Below are positions 50,012-61,720 of a DNA stretch of 64,000 nucleotides, one piece after another. Each line of letters begins with the position of its first letter. The stretch's first letter is position 1. The notes beneath the pieces were generated by a model. The model saw only the letters and a list, made by a program, of their open reading frames with translations, was not told the origin of the DNA and searched no databases. The translations under genes and the position numbers were made by a program. The stretch lies in the NCBI GenBank assembly GCA_963575745.1, contig CAUYUJ010018315.1, positions 85,151 to 149,150 of the forward strand, in the 5' to 3' direction. Source of the DNA: Prorocentrum cordatum (taxonomy: Eukaryota; Sar; Dinophyceae; Prorocentrales; Prorocentraceae).

Positions 50012-50520
50012 AAGTCTACCTCTGCTTTCCCCGGCCCCTGGCTTTCTGTGTGGGGGAGGCAGGGGGGGGAGGGCTCGGGCGAGTTCTTGCCACACTCCTG
50101 GGGAGATCTCTGCCGGCGTCATCTGTCCCAGACCCAGATTATTCCCAGTCTCGGGCGGATCCGAAGGGTGCTTCGGCAGAGGGGGCCGCCCCTTGGCCGT
50201 GGCCAAGGCGCCGGCGGTTCTAAAGCTAGTCGACGTGGGCCTTCTTGGGGACAGAGAAGGAAATAGCCTGCTTCATTTTCTGTTTGCGCGGCAACCATCC
50301 ATGTTGCCGCTTCCTTGCGTGTTCATATATCCAGTTGGGTGGCTGCATGCGTCGAGCATTCTGAGCAGTTCTTGGGTCTAGTGCTACAAGTTCTTGGGGC
50401 AGTGCATCTTCTGATGGGTGTTTTGTTTGCCTCTGCGGCTTTGCATTCCGCGTGCGAGCTTCTCTTTGGTAGCGTTTGGCTGCTACAGGCGTCATTTTTT
50501 TTTTTTGCTTGTTTTTCTCC
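50012..50520. other. Right flank of the array, no gene seen
   Basis: Unique sequence with a G-rich run near 50050-50080. I recognise no protein or repeat shared with the rest of the window. Confidence 0.5.
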
Positions 50521-50602
50521 TCCTTATATATATATATATATTATAGACGTATGCGTATATTTACATACATATATAGATATAAATATATATATATATATGT
50601 TT
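50521..50602. repeat. TA/CATA microsatellite
   Basis: Alternating atatat with catacatata interruptions, similar in type to those after the peroxidase genes. Confidence 0.85.
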
Positions 50603-50743
50603 CCTTCCCTCTTGTCTCCTCTCTCCCCCGAGGTCAGACAGCCCCTGATTATATCTATGCGCGTCTTCGTGAACGCATGTGCTCTCCTGCGTGCTTCTGG
50701 CGCCGAGGGTCGCCGCGGGGAGTTGCGCGTGGCTGCTTCGCCG

Positions 50744-53019
50744 CTAGCCGAAGCCGCGGCATATTGATTGCATTCGACAGCAGCGGTCGGCTGGATTCGG
50801 TGCTGGGGGGGCGGCACGAGCGGGGGGGTCGCCAACTTTTAGATCTCTCCAGTCGCGGCCGCCGCCGCCGCCGCCACCCCCCGCGCGCGACGCGGCAACT
50901 CTTGGAGGAAGGCGCGTGGCCTGAATCTGCTGCTGTGTCTTCTCATGCGCTTTTTGATTGCTTCCGCGGTGCGGGCCTGCGCGGCCTCTGAGCTTCTGTC
51001 GCAGCCCCCGCCGCGCGCCTCTAGCAGCTCCGCCTTCTGGAGATTGATGGGCACCTTCTTTCATTGCCTGTCCATATCGACCATGCCAGCGTCCGCGACG
51101 GCGGCGCAGCGTTCGCCCTCTTCGACGCGCCCGCCGCCTTCCCTCGGCAATCTCGCCCTCGTCGGCCGCTGAGCCCCCCCTGCTAGCGCCGGCGGCGCCC
51201 CCGTCGCCGGGAAGGCAGACTCCGCGACGACCAGCGGCGCCGCGCTCCCCGCCCTCGCCTCCTGCCTGCCCCCCGCCGTCGGTCGCCGCGCCCGCGCCGC
51301 CCTCTGCTCCAGCGGGGCCGGGCCAGAGCCGGACTCCGCGGCCTCGGCCGAGCCCTCCTGGCGAGCGTCGCCGCCCTGGCCCCCCGCGGCCACGCGCGCC
51401 TCGAGACAGGCCCAGCAGCGACGAGGCGTCGCCTGCGGCGTCAGCGAAGTCCCGCGCGTCCTCCTCGCCCCACCGCGCGGCGGCGTGACTCTCGTTCGCG
51501 TCGCGCAGGTGTTCGTGAGCGCGCTTGAACAGACGCCGAGCTTCTTCATTCGCGCGCGCCGCAGGCTGACGGGGTCGGACTCCGCAAAGACGGCGTGCAG
51601 AAACTCGACCAGGTCGGCCCCCCGCAGAGGCGTCGACAGCACCTGCCGACCGCCGTCCGCCTGCGGGGGCCCTACTCAGTTCCGCGCGAACGCCCTGGTG
51701 CTCTCGACCGGGGCGAAGGCGCCCTAGTCGGTCTTGCAGTTGAGCCGCCGCGCGATGCCCCGCGCACTGGGCAGCAGAAGCTTCGCTCCCAGCGAGAGAT
51801 TTCGCAGCGGCGTCGTCAGCCGACCGATATGCATATCGTTGACCAACGCGTAGGTCGGCATCGCGGGAAACCCCTAGGACAGCGCCGCCCGAGGCCCAGT
51901 GCAGATGGGCACATTCTGCGTCGCTGGCCGCGAGCTCGCCGCCTGGTCCAGCAGGCGCCATCTGGAAACATTTCTCTTGCGCCAGCCAGAGCTTCGCGTC
52001 GGGGCCCAGATCGCGCATTGCGGGCGCCTCGCGCCGTCGGGGCCCTCGCGCGCGAACCGCTGCCGTGCGCGGTGCCGTGCCGGTATCGGCAGCGCGTGTG
52101 AGCGCTGCCGCTGCGTCATGCGCATATCTGGAGCCTGCGCCTGCCCGTCGCCGCCGCCCGTTGCCCTCTCCCGCCGCCTCCGCCTCGGCGCGCGCGTGCT
52201 GCTGCGGCTCGTCGTCGCACAGCAGCGACCGCTCCCTGACGCCGCCCGGGCGGCGCCAGAAGTGCTCGCGCTGCAGGTCGTCCGCCCAGTGGAGACGAGG
52301 TCAGACGCAGCGGCCGATAGCCTCGCGCGCACGGCGCGGCGACGCTGTCTGGCTCGGGCGCCCGCGGCGTTCGCCCCCGCCAGAGCAGCGCGCGGCGCGT
52401 CGATGTCCGCGGGCGACAACTCCACGCGCCCAAGCGGCACGTCCCTGTTCGGGCCAGGCGGCTTCCGCCAGGTGCGCGGCGCGTCTGGCGCGGCGGCAGC
52501 CACCCCCGCGCGGCGGGGCCCGCGCAGGCCGGCCAGTCCCCGGTGACGAGGTGCCCAGAACGCCTCAACGCATTCCCGCCGCTCCTGTGGCTTCACGGGC
52601 CGCGCGCCGTCATCCTGCTCGGCCAGATAGAACGGGCGTTTCCCGTGCTCGGGCCGACCGTGATGCTCGCTGTGCACGCGCCGCGTGAAGCGGGCGTTCG
52701 CGGCGAAGTTCTGGTCGCAGAGGCGGCGCGGGAAGGGTGGAAGAGCCTCTGGGGAGTCGCCGAAGTCCCGTAGAGGGCGGCGCTCCCTTTGTGGCAGACC
52801 CACACTTTTTGGTTGGATCACGGGCGCGCGCGCCCTGCGAGCGGCCGAGGCCGAGGCGGGGGCCAGTGCCGCGGCCGGGGCCGAAGCCGAGCCGAGCCTG
52901 GGGCCAGGGGCAAAGCCGGGGCCGCGGCTAGGGGGCCGGCGCCAGGGTTGGAGCCCGCGCCGAAGCCAAAACCGGCGCCGAAACCAAGCCGGAACCGTGG
53001 CAGGCCCGGCCGGAACCAA
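50744..53019 (-). other. GC-rich, coding-like region, unrecognised
   Basis: Several overlapping long frames lie on the minus strand (50744-52018, 51061-51642, 51874-53019), mostly Ala/Arg/Gly-rich. High GC removes stop codons, so length alone is weak evidence. The most protein-like pieces are LVEFLHAVFAESDPVSLRRA (about 51555-51620) and NFAANARFTRRVHSEHHGRP (about 52655-52715), which lie in different phases. It could be a decayed gene or transposon; I do not assign a function. Confidence 0.3.
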
Positions 53020-53165
53020 AGCCGCAGCCGGAGCCGCGGCTGAGCCCGGAGCCCGGAACCGAAAACGCAGCTGGAGCCAAGGCCAGCCGGGGCTGGGGCT
53101 GAACCCGCGGCCGGTGCTCGGACCGGGCCCAGGGCTGGAACTGGGGCCCGGGCCCAGAACTCAAC
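52840..53165. repeat. Degenerate hexanucleotide GC repeat (CCGGGGC / GCCGGAGCC type)
   Basis: Motifs such as GGCCGGGGCCGAAGCCGAG recur with six-base spacing. It translates to Pro/Gly/Ala repeats on both strands. Confidence 0.75.
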
Positions 53166-53372
53166 CCCCGCGCCCGTTTCCCATAAAATCACGAGAATCT
53201 GGTTCCCACCAAAAATTGCAATAAGTCGAGCCCCCCGCCAAAAATTCGCGAGAGTGCTTGCTCCCCGCGGGAATTTCGCGAGAACCCTGGCTTTTCGCAG
53301 ACAACTCGCGAGAGTTCGGGCGTTCGAGCGACAATCGCGTGAGTTCCGGCCGTCCGAGAAAAAATGCAAGGG
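53166..53372 (+). repeat. Degenerate TTCGCGAGA-containing repeat
   Basis: About five loose units of 30-40 bases contain TCGCGAGA or a variant (near 53190, 53245, 53276, 53306, 53335). No gene. Confidence 0.6.
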
Positions 53373-53749
53373 CCTCGGTCGCGTACTTAATGGGGAAACT
53401 CTCGCCAGCTACTATTGGGGCGACGGGGACCTTCAGCCTTTTATTTTGTTTCACACATGCGGTGGCGGTGGTCGAAATTGTTTTTGCTCCGGCGGGGGCT
53501 TCCTCTTGCAATGTTGGTTGACATGTACGGTGGTGCGCATCGCAGTCACCACAGTTCTTGCTTGCAGGTGCAGAGATGGTGTGCAAGCGCCTTCAGTCAC
53601 AATGGCGGGTCAGAGATGCGACGGTGGTCGTCGCATGTGCTGTTGCGTCGACGGGGGCTTCTAGCATCTTTCTCCTGCGGGGCCCAAGCATTTCTGCTTG
53701 GGGCCTTCCTTCAGGCGGTGTCATCGTGAAGGCCATCGTCTTTGCCAAC
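53373..53749. other. No gene seen
   Basis: Mixed sequence; plus-strand frames such as 53558-54178 are open but show no recognisable domain and compete with minus-strand frames over the same bases. Confidence 0.4.
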
Positions 53750-54082
53750 CTACTCATTGCCTGGTGCGCCAGGTGTGCCATCTGCTCCGCGTGCGCCAAG
53801 TGTGCAGCGCTGCGTCGGGTGCGCGGCGCTCGGGGCGCGTGCAAAGTGTGCCGGGTGCGCCCGGGCACATCCGGAAGCCTGTCGGACTCCACCGCCCTTG
53901 TCGAAATACCAATGAACAATCGTGGCGGGGTGGTCATTATGATGTTTGGTGGGGTGCGCATAGCAGGCAGCGTGACGGCACCGCCGCCGTCCCTGTCCGA
54001 AACCGATCCAGTGTGTTCGTGGTGCTCCTTCGCACGATTCACATTTAGCCGCGAAGTTCAGTTTGTACTGTTTGTTTGTCAA
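53750..54082 (-). other. Possible Cys/His-rich remnant on the minus strand
   Basis: A 110-codon frame begins MTNKQYKLNFAAKCESCEGA and includes CRHAACYAHPTKHHNDHP and VHWYFDKGGG. The Cys/His spacing (CxxC, then C and C further on) could be a zinc-binding fold. No family is named, and the plus strand is also open. Confidence 0.3.
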
Positions 54083-54415
54083 GGGTGGTGGCCCTGGGCA
54101 CAGTTGGCCATATGCAGGCTCCTATGCCGTCCCCACCAACAGAAACAGTTCAAAATGCTCGCGCCCCCCCGAGCATGACCAAAGAGTTTGCATGAAAGTG
54201 CATTTTGAATTCTTTACGCTTCGCGTATCCCCACCAGCCCATTTCAAAACAGCAACTCTTGCGAAGCATGCCGACAGTCGTGTTTTTCAGGCGTATTTCC
54301 GCCTGCCCCCGCATATCTCCCCTGTTCCTCCTTCCTCCCGCCTCCTTGTACATCCTCCTTGTGGTGGGAGCGGGAGAAGGACGAGGCGGAGGAGGAGGGA
54401 GAGAAAGCGCTCCTC
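54083..54415. other. No gene seen
   Basis: Short frames only. A GGA-rich run begins near 54370. Confidence 0.4.
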
Positions 54416-54675
54416 GTGGTTTGAGTCGTTTGGGGTTTCTTGTCCTGGTGTGAGTCGTTCGGGCCCTTCTTCCTGGTGTGAATCGTTCGGGCTCTTCGTG
54501 ATGTGAGTCGTTCGGGCTCTTCGTCCTGGTGTGAGTCGTTCGGGCTTCTCGTGGTGTGAGTTGTTCGGGCCCCTCGTCGTCGTGTGAGACGTTCGGGCCC
54601 CTCCTCCTGGTGTGACTCGTTCGGGCTCCTCGTGGTGTGAGTCGTTCGGGGCCCTCGTCGTGGTGTGAGTCGTTT
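54416..54675 (+). repeat. 27-30 bp tandem repeat with GTGTGAGTCGTTCGGGC
   Basis: About nine units, each with (G)TGTGAGTCGTTCGGGC followed by a variable CTCTTCGTCCTG-type spacer. It leads directly into the CCTCTTGG repeat. Confidence 0.88.
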
Positions 54676-54689
54676 TGGGAGCCTCTTGG

Positions 54690-55050
54690 AGGCCGTTTGG
54701 GGCGTCTTCGGGGGCCTCTTGGCGGCTCCAGGGGCTTCCAGGAGCGTCTTGGGTGCCTCGGGGGAGCCTCTTGGGGCCTCTTGGGGGCCTCTTGGGAGCA
54801 TCTTGGGGGCCTCTTGGAGGCCTCTCGGGGGCTCTTGGAGGCCTCTTGGAGGCCTCTTGGAGGGGTCTGGGGGGAGTCTTGGGGTCATCTGTCGGGCGAT
54901 CGATCACAGATGGGGGGAGCATTTTTCTCCCCCCCCCCGTCGGGGCCAGAATCCTCGTGAGGGGTGTCGAATTTTAGCCCTCCCAGGAGTCGAAAAAGAC
55001 CCCTCCGGCGACCCGCGGTGGGACCTCTCCGGGCCCAGGGGGAGGGGGTA
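54690..55050 (+). repeat. Dispersed CCTCTTGG-repeat element, third copy
   Basis: CCTCTTGG(G/A)GG repeats run from about 54690 to 54880. The tail at about 54945-55040 (GTCGGGGCCAGAATCC, then CTCGTGAGGGGTGTCGAA and GCCCTCCCAGGAGTCG) matches the tail of the insertions in the peroxidase pseudogenes. It shows that those insertions belong to a dispersed family. Confidence 0.7.
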
Positions 55051-55727
55051 GGGGGAGGGGTAAACCCCTCCCCGAAGGGGAAGAAGGGGGGTTGAGAACA
55101 GAGCGGGCTCTCTAAACCACTCACGCCCAAAGGGCTGGTGGGATTTTTGGACAAGGATGATGTGGGGTGTGTTGGCACGGCACAGCGCAGGTCATACGCT
55201 GGCGTTCCCGCCATCACTTTCAATACTCAATGCAAATTGATCACGGGGTGCCCGCGCATGTTCCAGATTTGCAAGCAACGTGTATGTTGATTGTCTTTGT
55301 CGACAGGGATGGTGTGGCGGGTGGGCTTATGGGTTACGGTTGGTTGCTGGTCGGGTGGGAAAGGAGTGTTTATTCATAGGGAACGGTGGTAAACTTCTTC
55401 CCGAAGCGAAGCAGTAGGGTTGGAATAGTACACGCTTGAAGCCACCTGCGCCCTGGATTGCTGTTGCAATTTGAGGCATTTCTTATATTCCATCGAGTCC
55501 ATGCAGGAACGATCGCCAGGTCAGTTGTTCTGATCATGGGAACGTGGGAGCATGCAGAGGAGCAAACGGGTAATGGAAACGTGAAACCGAAACGCGGGAT
55601 CAGGCGAAACATATCCAGCAGTGGACTGCTGAGCTTGCGTTCGAAGGAGGATGAAGCGGACGTAGTGTAGAAAAAGGAGGGGTTGGAGGGAGGAAACCTT
55701 CGGGGCCCGCAAATAGTACGGCAGCCT
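55051..55727. other. No gene seen
   Basis: Unique sequence. The short frame at 55458-55670 has no recognisable domain. Confidence 0.45.
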
Positions 55728-57300
55728 TTTGTACACGATGTTCACGCCTCTGCGTGTCATGTTTTTTCCCAACCATCCTGTGGTGTTGGGTCCTCGTTTT
55801 GAAGAGACGGTGCCCCGCGTTCCTTCCTTCCTCCTTCCTCCTCCCCTCCTCGTCCCCCTCCCATCACCGCCCCATTTTGGTGCACCCCTCACACGGTTCG
55901 TGGCCCCATAGGGAGCTCCACCGAAGGCCCCAGTGGCTGCGTTCGCATGGCGGCCCCGCCCCATTCTGGCGCACCCCTCACACGGTTCGTGGCCCCATAG
56001 GGAGCTCCACCGAAGGCCCCCTGCGTTCGCATGGCGGCCCCGCCCCAGGCGCACCCCTGCGTGGCCCCATAGGCCCCATCGCGGCCCCGCCCCATTCTGG
56101 CGCACCCCTCACACGGTTCGTGGCCCCATAGGGAGCTCCACCGAAGGCCCCAGTGGCTGCGTTCGCATGGCGGCCCCGCCCCATTCTGGCGCACCCCTCA
56201 CACGGTTCGTGGCCCCATAGGGAGCTCCACCGAAGGCCCCAGTGGCTGCGTTCGCATGGCGGCCCCGCCCCATTTCGGCGCACCCCTCACGAGGATCGTG
56301 GCCCCATAGGGAGCTCCACCGAAGGCCCCAGTGGCTGCGTTCGCATGGCGGCCCCGCCCCATTCTGGCGCACCCCTCACACGGTTCGTGGCCCCATAGGG
56401 AGCTCCACCGAAGGCCCCAGTGGCTGCGTTCGCATGGCGGCCCCGCCCCATTCTGGCGCACCCCTCACACGGTTCGTGGCCCCATAGGGAGCTCCACCGA
56501 AGGCCCCAGTGGCTGCGTTCGCATGGCGGCCCCGCCCCATTTGGCGCACCCCTCACACGGTTCGTGGCCCCATAGGGAGCTCCACCGAAGGCCCCAGTGG
56601 CTGCGTTCGCATGGCGGCCCCGCCCCATTCTGGCGCACCCCTCACACGGTTCGTGGCCCCATAGGGAGCTCCACCGAAGGCCCCAGTGGCTGCGTTCGCA
56701 TGGCGGCCCCGCCCCATTCTGGCGCACCCCTCACGAGGTTCGTGGCCCCATAGGGAGCTCCACCGAAGGCCCCAGTGGCTGCGTTCGCATGGCGGCCCCG
56801 CCCCATTCTGGCGCACCCCTCACACGGTTCGTGGCCCCATAGGGAGCTCCACCGAAGGCCCCAGTGGCTGCGTTCGCATAGGCGAGCGTCCACCGAAGGC
56901 CCCAGTGCGCTGGCGCACGGTTCGGCCCCATAGGGAGCTCCACCGAAGGCCCCAGTGGCTGCGTTCGCATGGCGGCCCCGCCCCATTTCGGCACACCCCT
57001 CACGAGGATCGTGGCCCCACAGAGAGCTCCACCGAAGGCCTCAGTGGCAGGGTTCGCATGGCGGCCCCGCCACATTTCGGCACACCCCTCACGAGGATCG
57101 TGGCCCCACAGGGAGCTCTACCGAAGGCCTCAGTGGCAGGGTTCGCATGGCGGCCCCGCCCCATTTCGGCACACCCCTCACGAGGATCGTGGCCCCACAG
57201 GGAGCTCCACCGAAGACGAAATACACAGTTGCGGTATCCACTACTGCATATGGTTGGGTTCTTCGCCAGGCTAATTTTCAGTCAGGCGCCCCTTCCTCGT
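55728..57300 (-). repeat. Composite repeat element copy 3, inverted
   Basis: Read on the minus strand it has the same order as copy 2: head (about 57300-57215, CCTGGCGAAGAACCCAACCA), about 14 units of 89 bp, then the tail (about 55880-55740, ending CAACACCACAGGATGGTTGG). Most units are exactly 89 bp, so the reading phase rotates. One unit near 56040-56090 and one near 56880-56935 are truncated. It lies inverted relative to copy 2, about 50 kb away, with the whole array between them. Confidence 0.9.
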
Positions 57301-58685
57301 GGGCGCGTGAGGCCCGCCACGATGGCCGGCAGCAGCCGTGGATGAGCGTGTGCACACCACTTGCGCGCTCTCGGAATTCTCTTGCAGGGTCTCAGCACCA
57401 GCGGCAAGATGCCTCACTCCCCTGGCTCGGCACAGCAGCGCTCCCTCCGCTCCCAGCACTATTCAGGAGAGGAAAAAACACACAGACACAATTAATCTTC
57501 GATTCCGCAGAAAATATGGGAAAATACGGGAAGTGGGGGGGAAGACAAAAACCCAGAAAATATATGAAAATTTGAGGACATATTTTTATTTGTGTGTATG
57601 TATTTTTGTGTGTCCTGGGGCTCCTTCAACTATGCCTCTGGAGCACAAGTTCCCTGGAGGAGCATCTCGATCACCGCAGCATGCGCCTTGGCAGGCCATC
57701 ACCAGCCGTGGCTCCGCGTTCGCAAGACGCCACCTCGAGCCTGGGCCACAGCGCCAGCACCCAGTCCAGTTCATCCTGTCCTTAGCGCCGCCCCTGTTTT
57801 GTGTCTCTTCGCGGCCGCACTGTTCCCGCCTTCCGCATCGGCGACTCTCATTTTTGCACCCCGGTGTAATTTTCGGACTCGTGCGTTCGTCGTGCCCACG
57901 ACAACATTTTGAGGCGTTTATTTAAAACCTTGCGAGCTGTCCCCGGGTCATCTTGGAGGACGTTGGTAAGAATGGGAACGGTGGCGACTAGTACTAAGTC
58001 TCTGGAGTGCGACATTTCTTTTTGGAGTCCCCCTTGGTCGCCTTTGCAACGCGTGTGGGTGACATAGGAACCATTTTTAAGCCTCATAGCCCCATCGAAG
58101 GCGAAATATCGAGATCGCCATACTCACTGAAATAATCTATGCAACGTTGTCGCGGGGTGCACGCTCATGATCCATATCTTGCCACGCCGTGCTCTTGGTG
58201 TTGTTTTTGGCAGGGATGGTCTGGGGAGGGTCGTGGTCCTTGGTTTAGGTTCGAATTGGGGAGGAGGGGCTTCTTTCAGAAGGAGGGGCAGGAGGGGCCC
58301 AGAAGAGAGGACAGGGTAAACCACGTACGGGCTGCGGCCAGTTGGAGTCAGGCATGCCTGGGCACATACGCCCGTGTAATTGCACATTGACGCTCTTTTC
58401 CTGCAGAAGCCAGCCAGCAAACGGGCGGGCGGAGTGCAGCCTGCGAGCTTTTTTGCAGTACCGCGCGCTCGCCTGGCATAGTTGCCAGGAAACCTTTGCG
58501 GACAAGAACGCAAAGCGCCGCCTCTCTGAGCTTGCGTGCGCACGCGCATGGATTTGCAACCAACGCGCATACGTGTGCATGGATGCATTCGCAGGGCTCC
58601 CCTGAATGCCCAGATGATCGCTGTTGGTAGCTCGTGTTTAGTGGTTCCCTGTAGTTGCTTTGGTCAGGTGTTACGCGTGGCCTAT
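57301..58685. other. No gene seen
   Basis: Unique sequence with short frames on both strands (up to 195 codons at 57338-57925). None shows a recognisable domain. Confidence 0.45.
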
Positions 58686-58776
58686 GCTTGTGTGTGCGTA
58701 TGTGCATGTGCATCTTTGTGTGCGTGTGCGTGCCTGTGTGTGCCTGTGTATGCGGCTGTGCGCGCGCGCGTGTGTG

Positions 58777-58842
<66 letters not shown>

Positions 58843-58972
58843 TGTGCGCGCGCGCGCGTGTGCGTTGGCGTGTACAGGCTGTGTGCCAGGGGGACGGGGG
58901 GAGGGTGTGCACGGTGTGCGTACGGGGCGTGTGCCTGGCGGGCGGGCGGGGGGGGGGGTACGGTGTGCGTAC

Positions 58973-59005
<33 letters not shown>

Positions 59006-59045
59006 CTGGCGGGCGGGCGGGAGGGGCGCAGGGTGTGCGTACGCT
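58686..59045. repeat. (TG)n microsatellite with GC-rich interruptions
   Basis: TGTGTG runs at about 58768-58835 and 58972-59003, with CGCGCG runs and a GGCGGGCGG(G) motif repeated at about 58938 and 59009. Confidence 0.92.
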
Positions 59046-59117
59046 TTGCGTTTAGTGTAAATTGTGTATTGTTTACGTGGTGTGTACTCTAAGTGGGCAT
59101 TCATGCGCTGGGAGCGT

Positions 59118-59265
59118 GTTTTGCTCCTCCTCCTCCTCCTCCTCCTCCTCCTCCTCCTCCTCCTGTTCCTCCAAATACTCCTCCAACAACTCCTCCGACA
59201 ACTCCTCCAACAACTCCTCCAACTCCAACTCCTCCTCCTCCTCCTCCTCCGCCTTCTCCTTCTTG
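59118..59265. repeat. (TCC)n microsatellite
   Basis: A nearly perfect CTCCTC run (59125-59163) grading into TCCAACAACTCCTCCGACAA-type imperfect repeats. It is a pyrimidine tract on the plus strand. Confidence 0.93.
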
Positions 59266-61329
59266 TCCTCGTTTTGTCGAGGATGTCTGGAGCGAGAGCC
59301 CCTTTTTGAACAGAGGACGTCTTGAAGCATGTCGTCTGCCATCTCATTTTTCGTGGACTTCTCGAGCCCAGAGCCTCACGCCAAGCGATCTATCTTTCTC
59401 GATGGCGAGCCAGTTGTCCCTCGTGAGTTTTGTTTTTCATGTTCCCCTTATTCAGCTTCCTCTAGCAAGCTCCCATCACTTTCTCGTTCCGAGAAGGCGC
59501 TTCCCGTCATCCGCCATTGCCCGGTGTTGGATATCAGAACTGCGTCTTTATGACTGCATACATTCCACTTAGCACACTTGGCACGTTCACGACAAGGCGC
59601 GATGGCTGACGAACAATTCGTTTTTTTTTCCACCCATATGTTGTTAACACCGAGCCATACATTGATATTCTGGAGGCGAGGTGTGCGCGTACTGGGGATC
59701 GTGGCATCAGGCTCTAACGACGGCAAACGATGGAACGGGGACAGTCGACTTCATACATGCCTTCGCAGCCATGGGATGGCCTATGTGTTGTCGCACGTTG
59801 CAGCAACCACTTGATAGGTGCAGGTGATGTTGCGCTGCTAGGCGTCTGGTTCAGCGTTGTACATTTTCAACTTGTGAGCTCTTGTGTCAAAGCTGTGTGC
59901 GGCGATGCGTTGGAAACTTGAGGGGAAATTGGCCATATCGTCACATACCAAACTCGTTGCCAAGGTACATCTCCTACGTGCCTTCTTTGTTGAGTCCTAT
60001 TTCGAAGCTGCCTAGGACCTGATCCGTGTGCGTATTAATAACTCTTCATATTTGCAGGCATTGGCTCCTTTCAGCGATTTGCGTGGCAAGCTCGGGCGCC
60101 AGACGTTCAAGTAGTAAAGATGGCGCAGGTCTGTATCTTGGGGGGGATATCTTCAGAGTGACCGTTGTCTTCCATTGTTGACCCCCAGCTCCAATTATGC
60201 TACAGTTTTTTTCTGGTGTCCCCTCTTGTGGCAGCTTCCAGACTCGTTGATCAAGCTATTTTGAGTGCTTTTGAGGGAATTCTGGCGCGCAGCGGCTTTC
60301 GAAATCCATCTCGTTAATTTTGACCTATCAGTAGACCAGCACCTCGACAGTCGAGCCTCGTCGGGAGGAAACCATAATCCAGAACCCGCAGGACATAATC
60401 ATTCAATCTCTTTGAAAGATGGCCAAAGGCCATTCTGTGTTCGTTCGAAATCCACTTCCAGAACGAGTCCAAACCAGATTGGCAAAACGAGTGACATCCG
60501 AGGAGGGATTTCATTTTGTTTGAGGGGGGCCATAATGATGTAGTGCTCGACCAGGTGTCTCCTACGTCTCTCGTCCTCCTTCTTGATTTCAATGCTTGCC
60601 CTGCTTCACGTCCAGGCCTTGGCGGGGCAGGACCCCAAGGCGGCGCAGAGCTTGATTTCGGAGTCCCACCTTTTGTGGTTTCATCTTTGCCGTCACCGCC
60701 GATCTTCTATTAGACCCTTGATTATTGTCGTTATGCTCTTGTTGCCCATCTTCCTCCCAGTAGAAGTGAATGACAGGGCTGGGGTCAGGCTTTTCACAGG
60801 GGTTGGGCGGGTGGACCACTATCCTGCGGCGGCATGCAACTTTGGCGTTCTTTGTCAGTCCAGTTCTGCGAGCGGAAGCAGTGATGCTGGGCCGGTCCCC
60901 TCTCGCATCCCCTCTCTGCCGCTGAGTGCAGTGCGGTTGCATCTTTCTCTGCCGGCCCTCAGCATGGGCAAGCGGCCTGTGCTAGTCCAGATGTTTTCAA
61001 CGTGGCGTTGGGACAGCTGGTTGACCATCGGATGTCGTGCGCATTAATTGAGAACGTGCTTCGCAGTATCTTTGATCCCGTATTGTGCGGACGCAGCTTC
61101 GTTTGGTGCATTGTTGTTGCAACTGTCGAGTGTACTATGACTTGGACCCGTTCCAATTCGCATGGGTGTCGTATTCCCGTCAGCCTATCCAGAAACCATG
61201 TTCAGGTGAGCTGCTTGAATCATTAAGATATAGGGGCATGCTCCGGAAAAGGGGGAACCTCACACCGAAGCTCAAGACCAGCCTTAAAGACCCAGGAGTG
61301 AATCATACATATTTCCGCGGCTTCTTCGA
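59266..61329. other. Two kilobases without a recognisable gene
   Basis: Unique sequence of moderate GC. The longest plus-strand frame (60583-61047, 154 codons) and a minus-strand frame (60589-60942) overlap and neither resembles a known family. Introns could hide a gene here, but I see no exon-like domain. Confidence 0.4.
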
Positions 61330-61720
61330 TGGAAAAGGTGAAGGAGGAAAAGGGAAGGACAAGGAGGAGGAGGAGGAGGAGGAGGGGAGGAGGAGGAGGA
61401 GGTGAGGGGAGGTTGAGGAGGAGGGGGAGGAGGAGGAGCAGCAGAAGGAAGAGAAAACAGACGGTACACGGTCCCAACTATTTTCTGGTGAACCCAATGT
61501 GCCAGGATTACGCGGAGGGGAAGAGGGTTGAGGAGGAGGAGGATAGGAAGAGGGAGGAGGAGGAGGAGGAGGAGGAGGAGGAGGAGGAGGAGGAGGAGGA
61601 GGAGGAGGAGGAGGAGGAGGGGGAGGAGGAGGAGGAGGAGGAAGAGGATGAGGATGAGGAGGCGGAGGAGGCGGAGGAGGAGGAGGATGAGGAGGATGAG
61701 GAGGAGGATTGGGGTGGAAG
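61330..61720. repeat. Long (GGA)n polypurine tract
   Basis: GGA/GAG repeats, interrupted at about 61440-61540 by ordinary sequence; about 61552-61625 is almost perfect. It reads as poly-Glu, poly-Arg or, on the minus strand, poly-Leu/Ser. Confidence 0.95.

Noticed and set aside
58236-58250. GGTTCGAATT resembling a tRNA B box
   Set aside because: No matching A box, acceptor stem or cloverleaf is found around it.
58536-59092. Val/Cys-rich frames of 131-174 codons
   Set aside because: They are translations of the (TG)n microsatellite in three phases.
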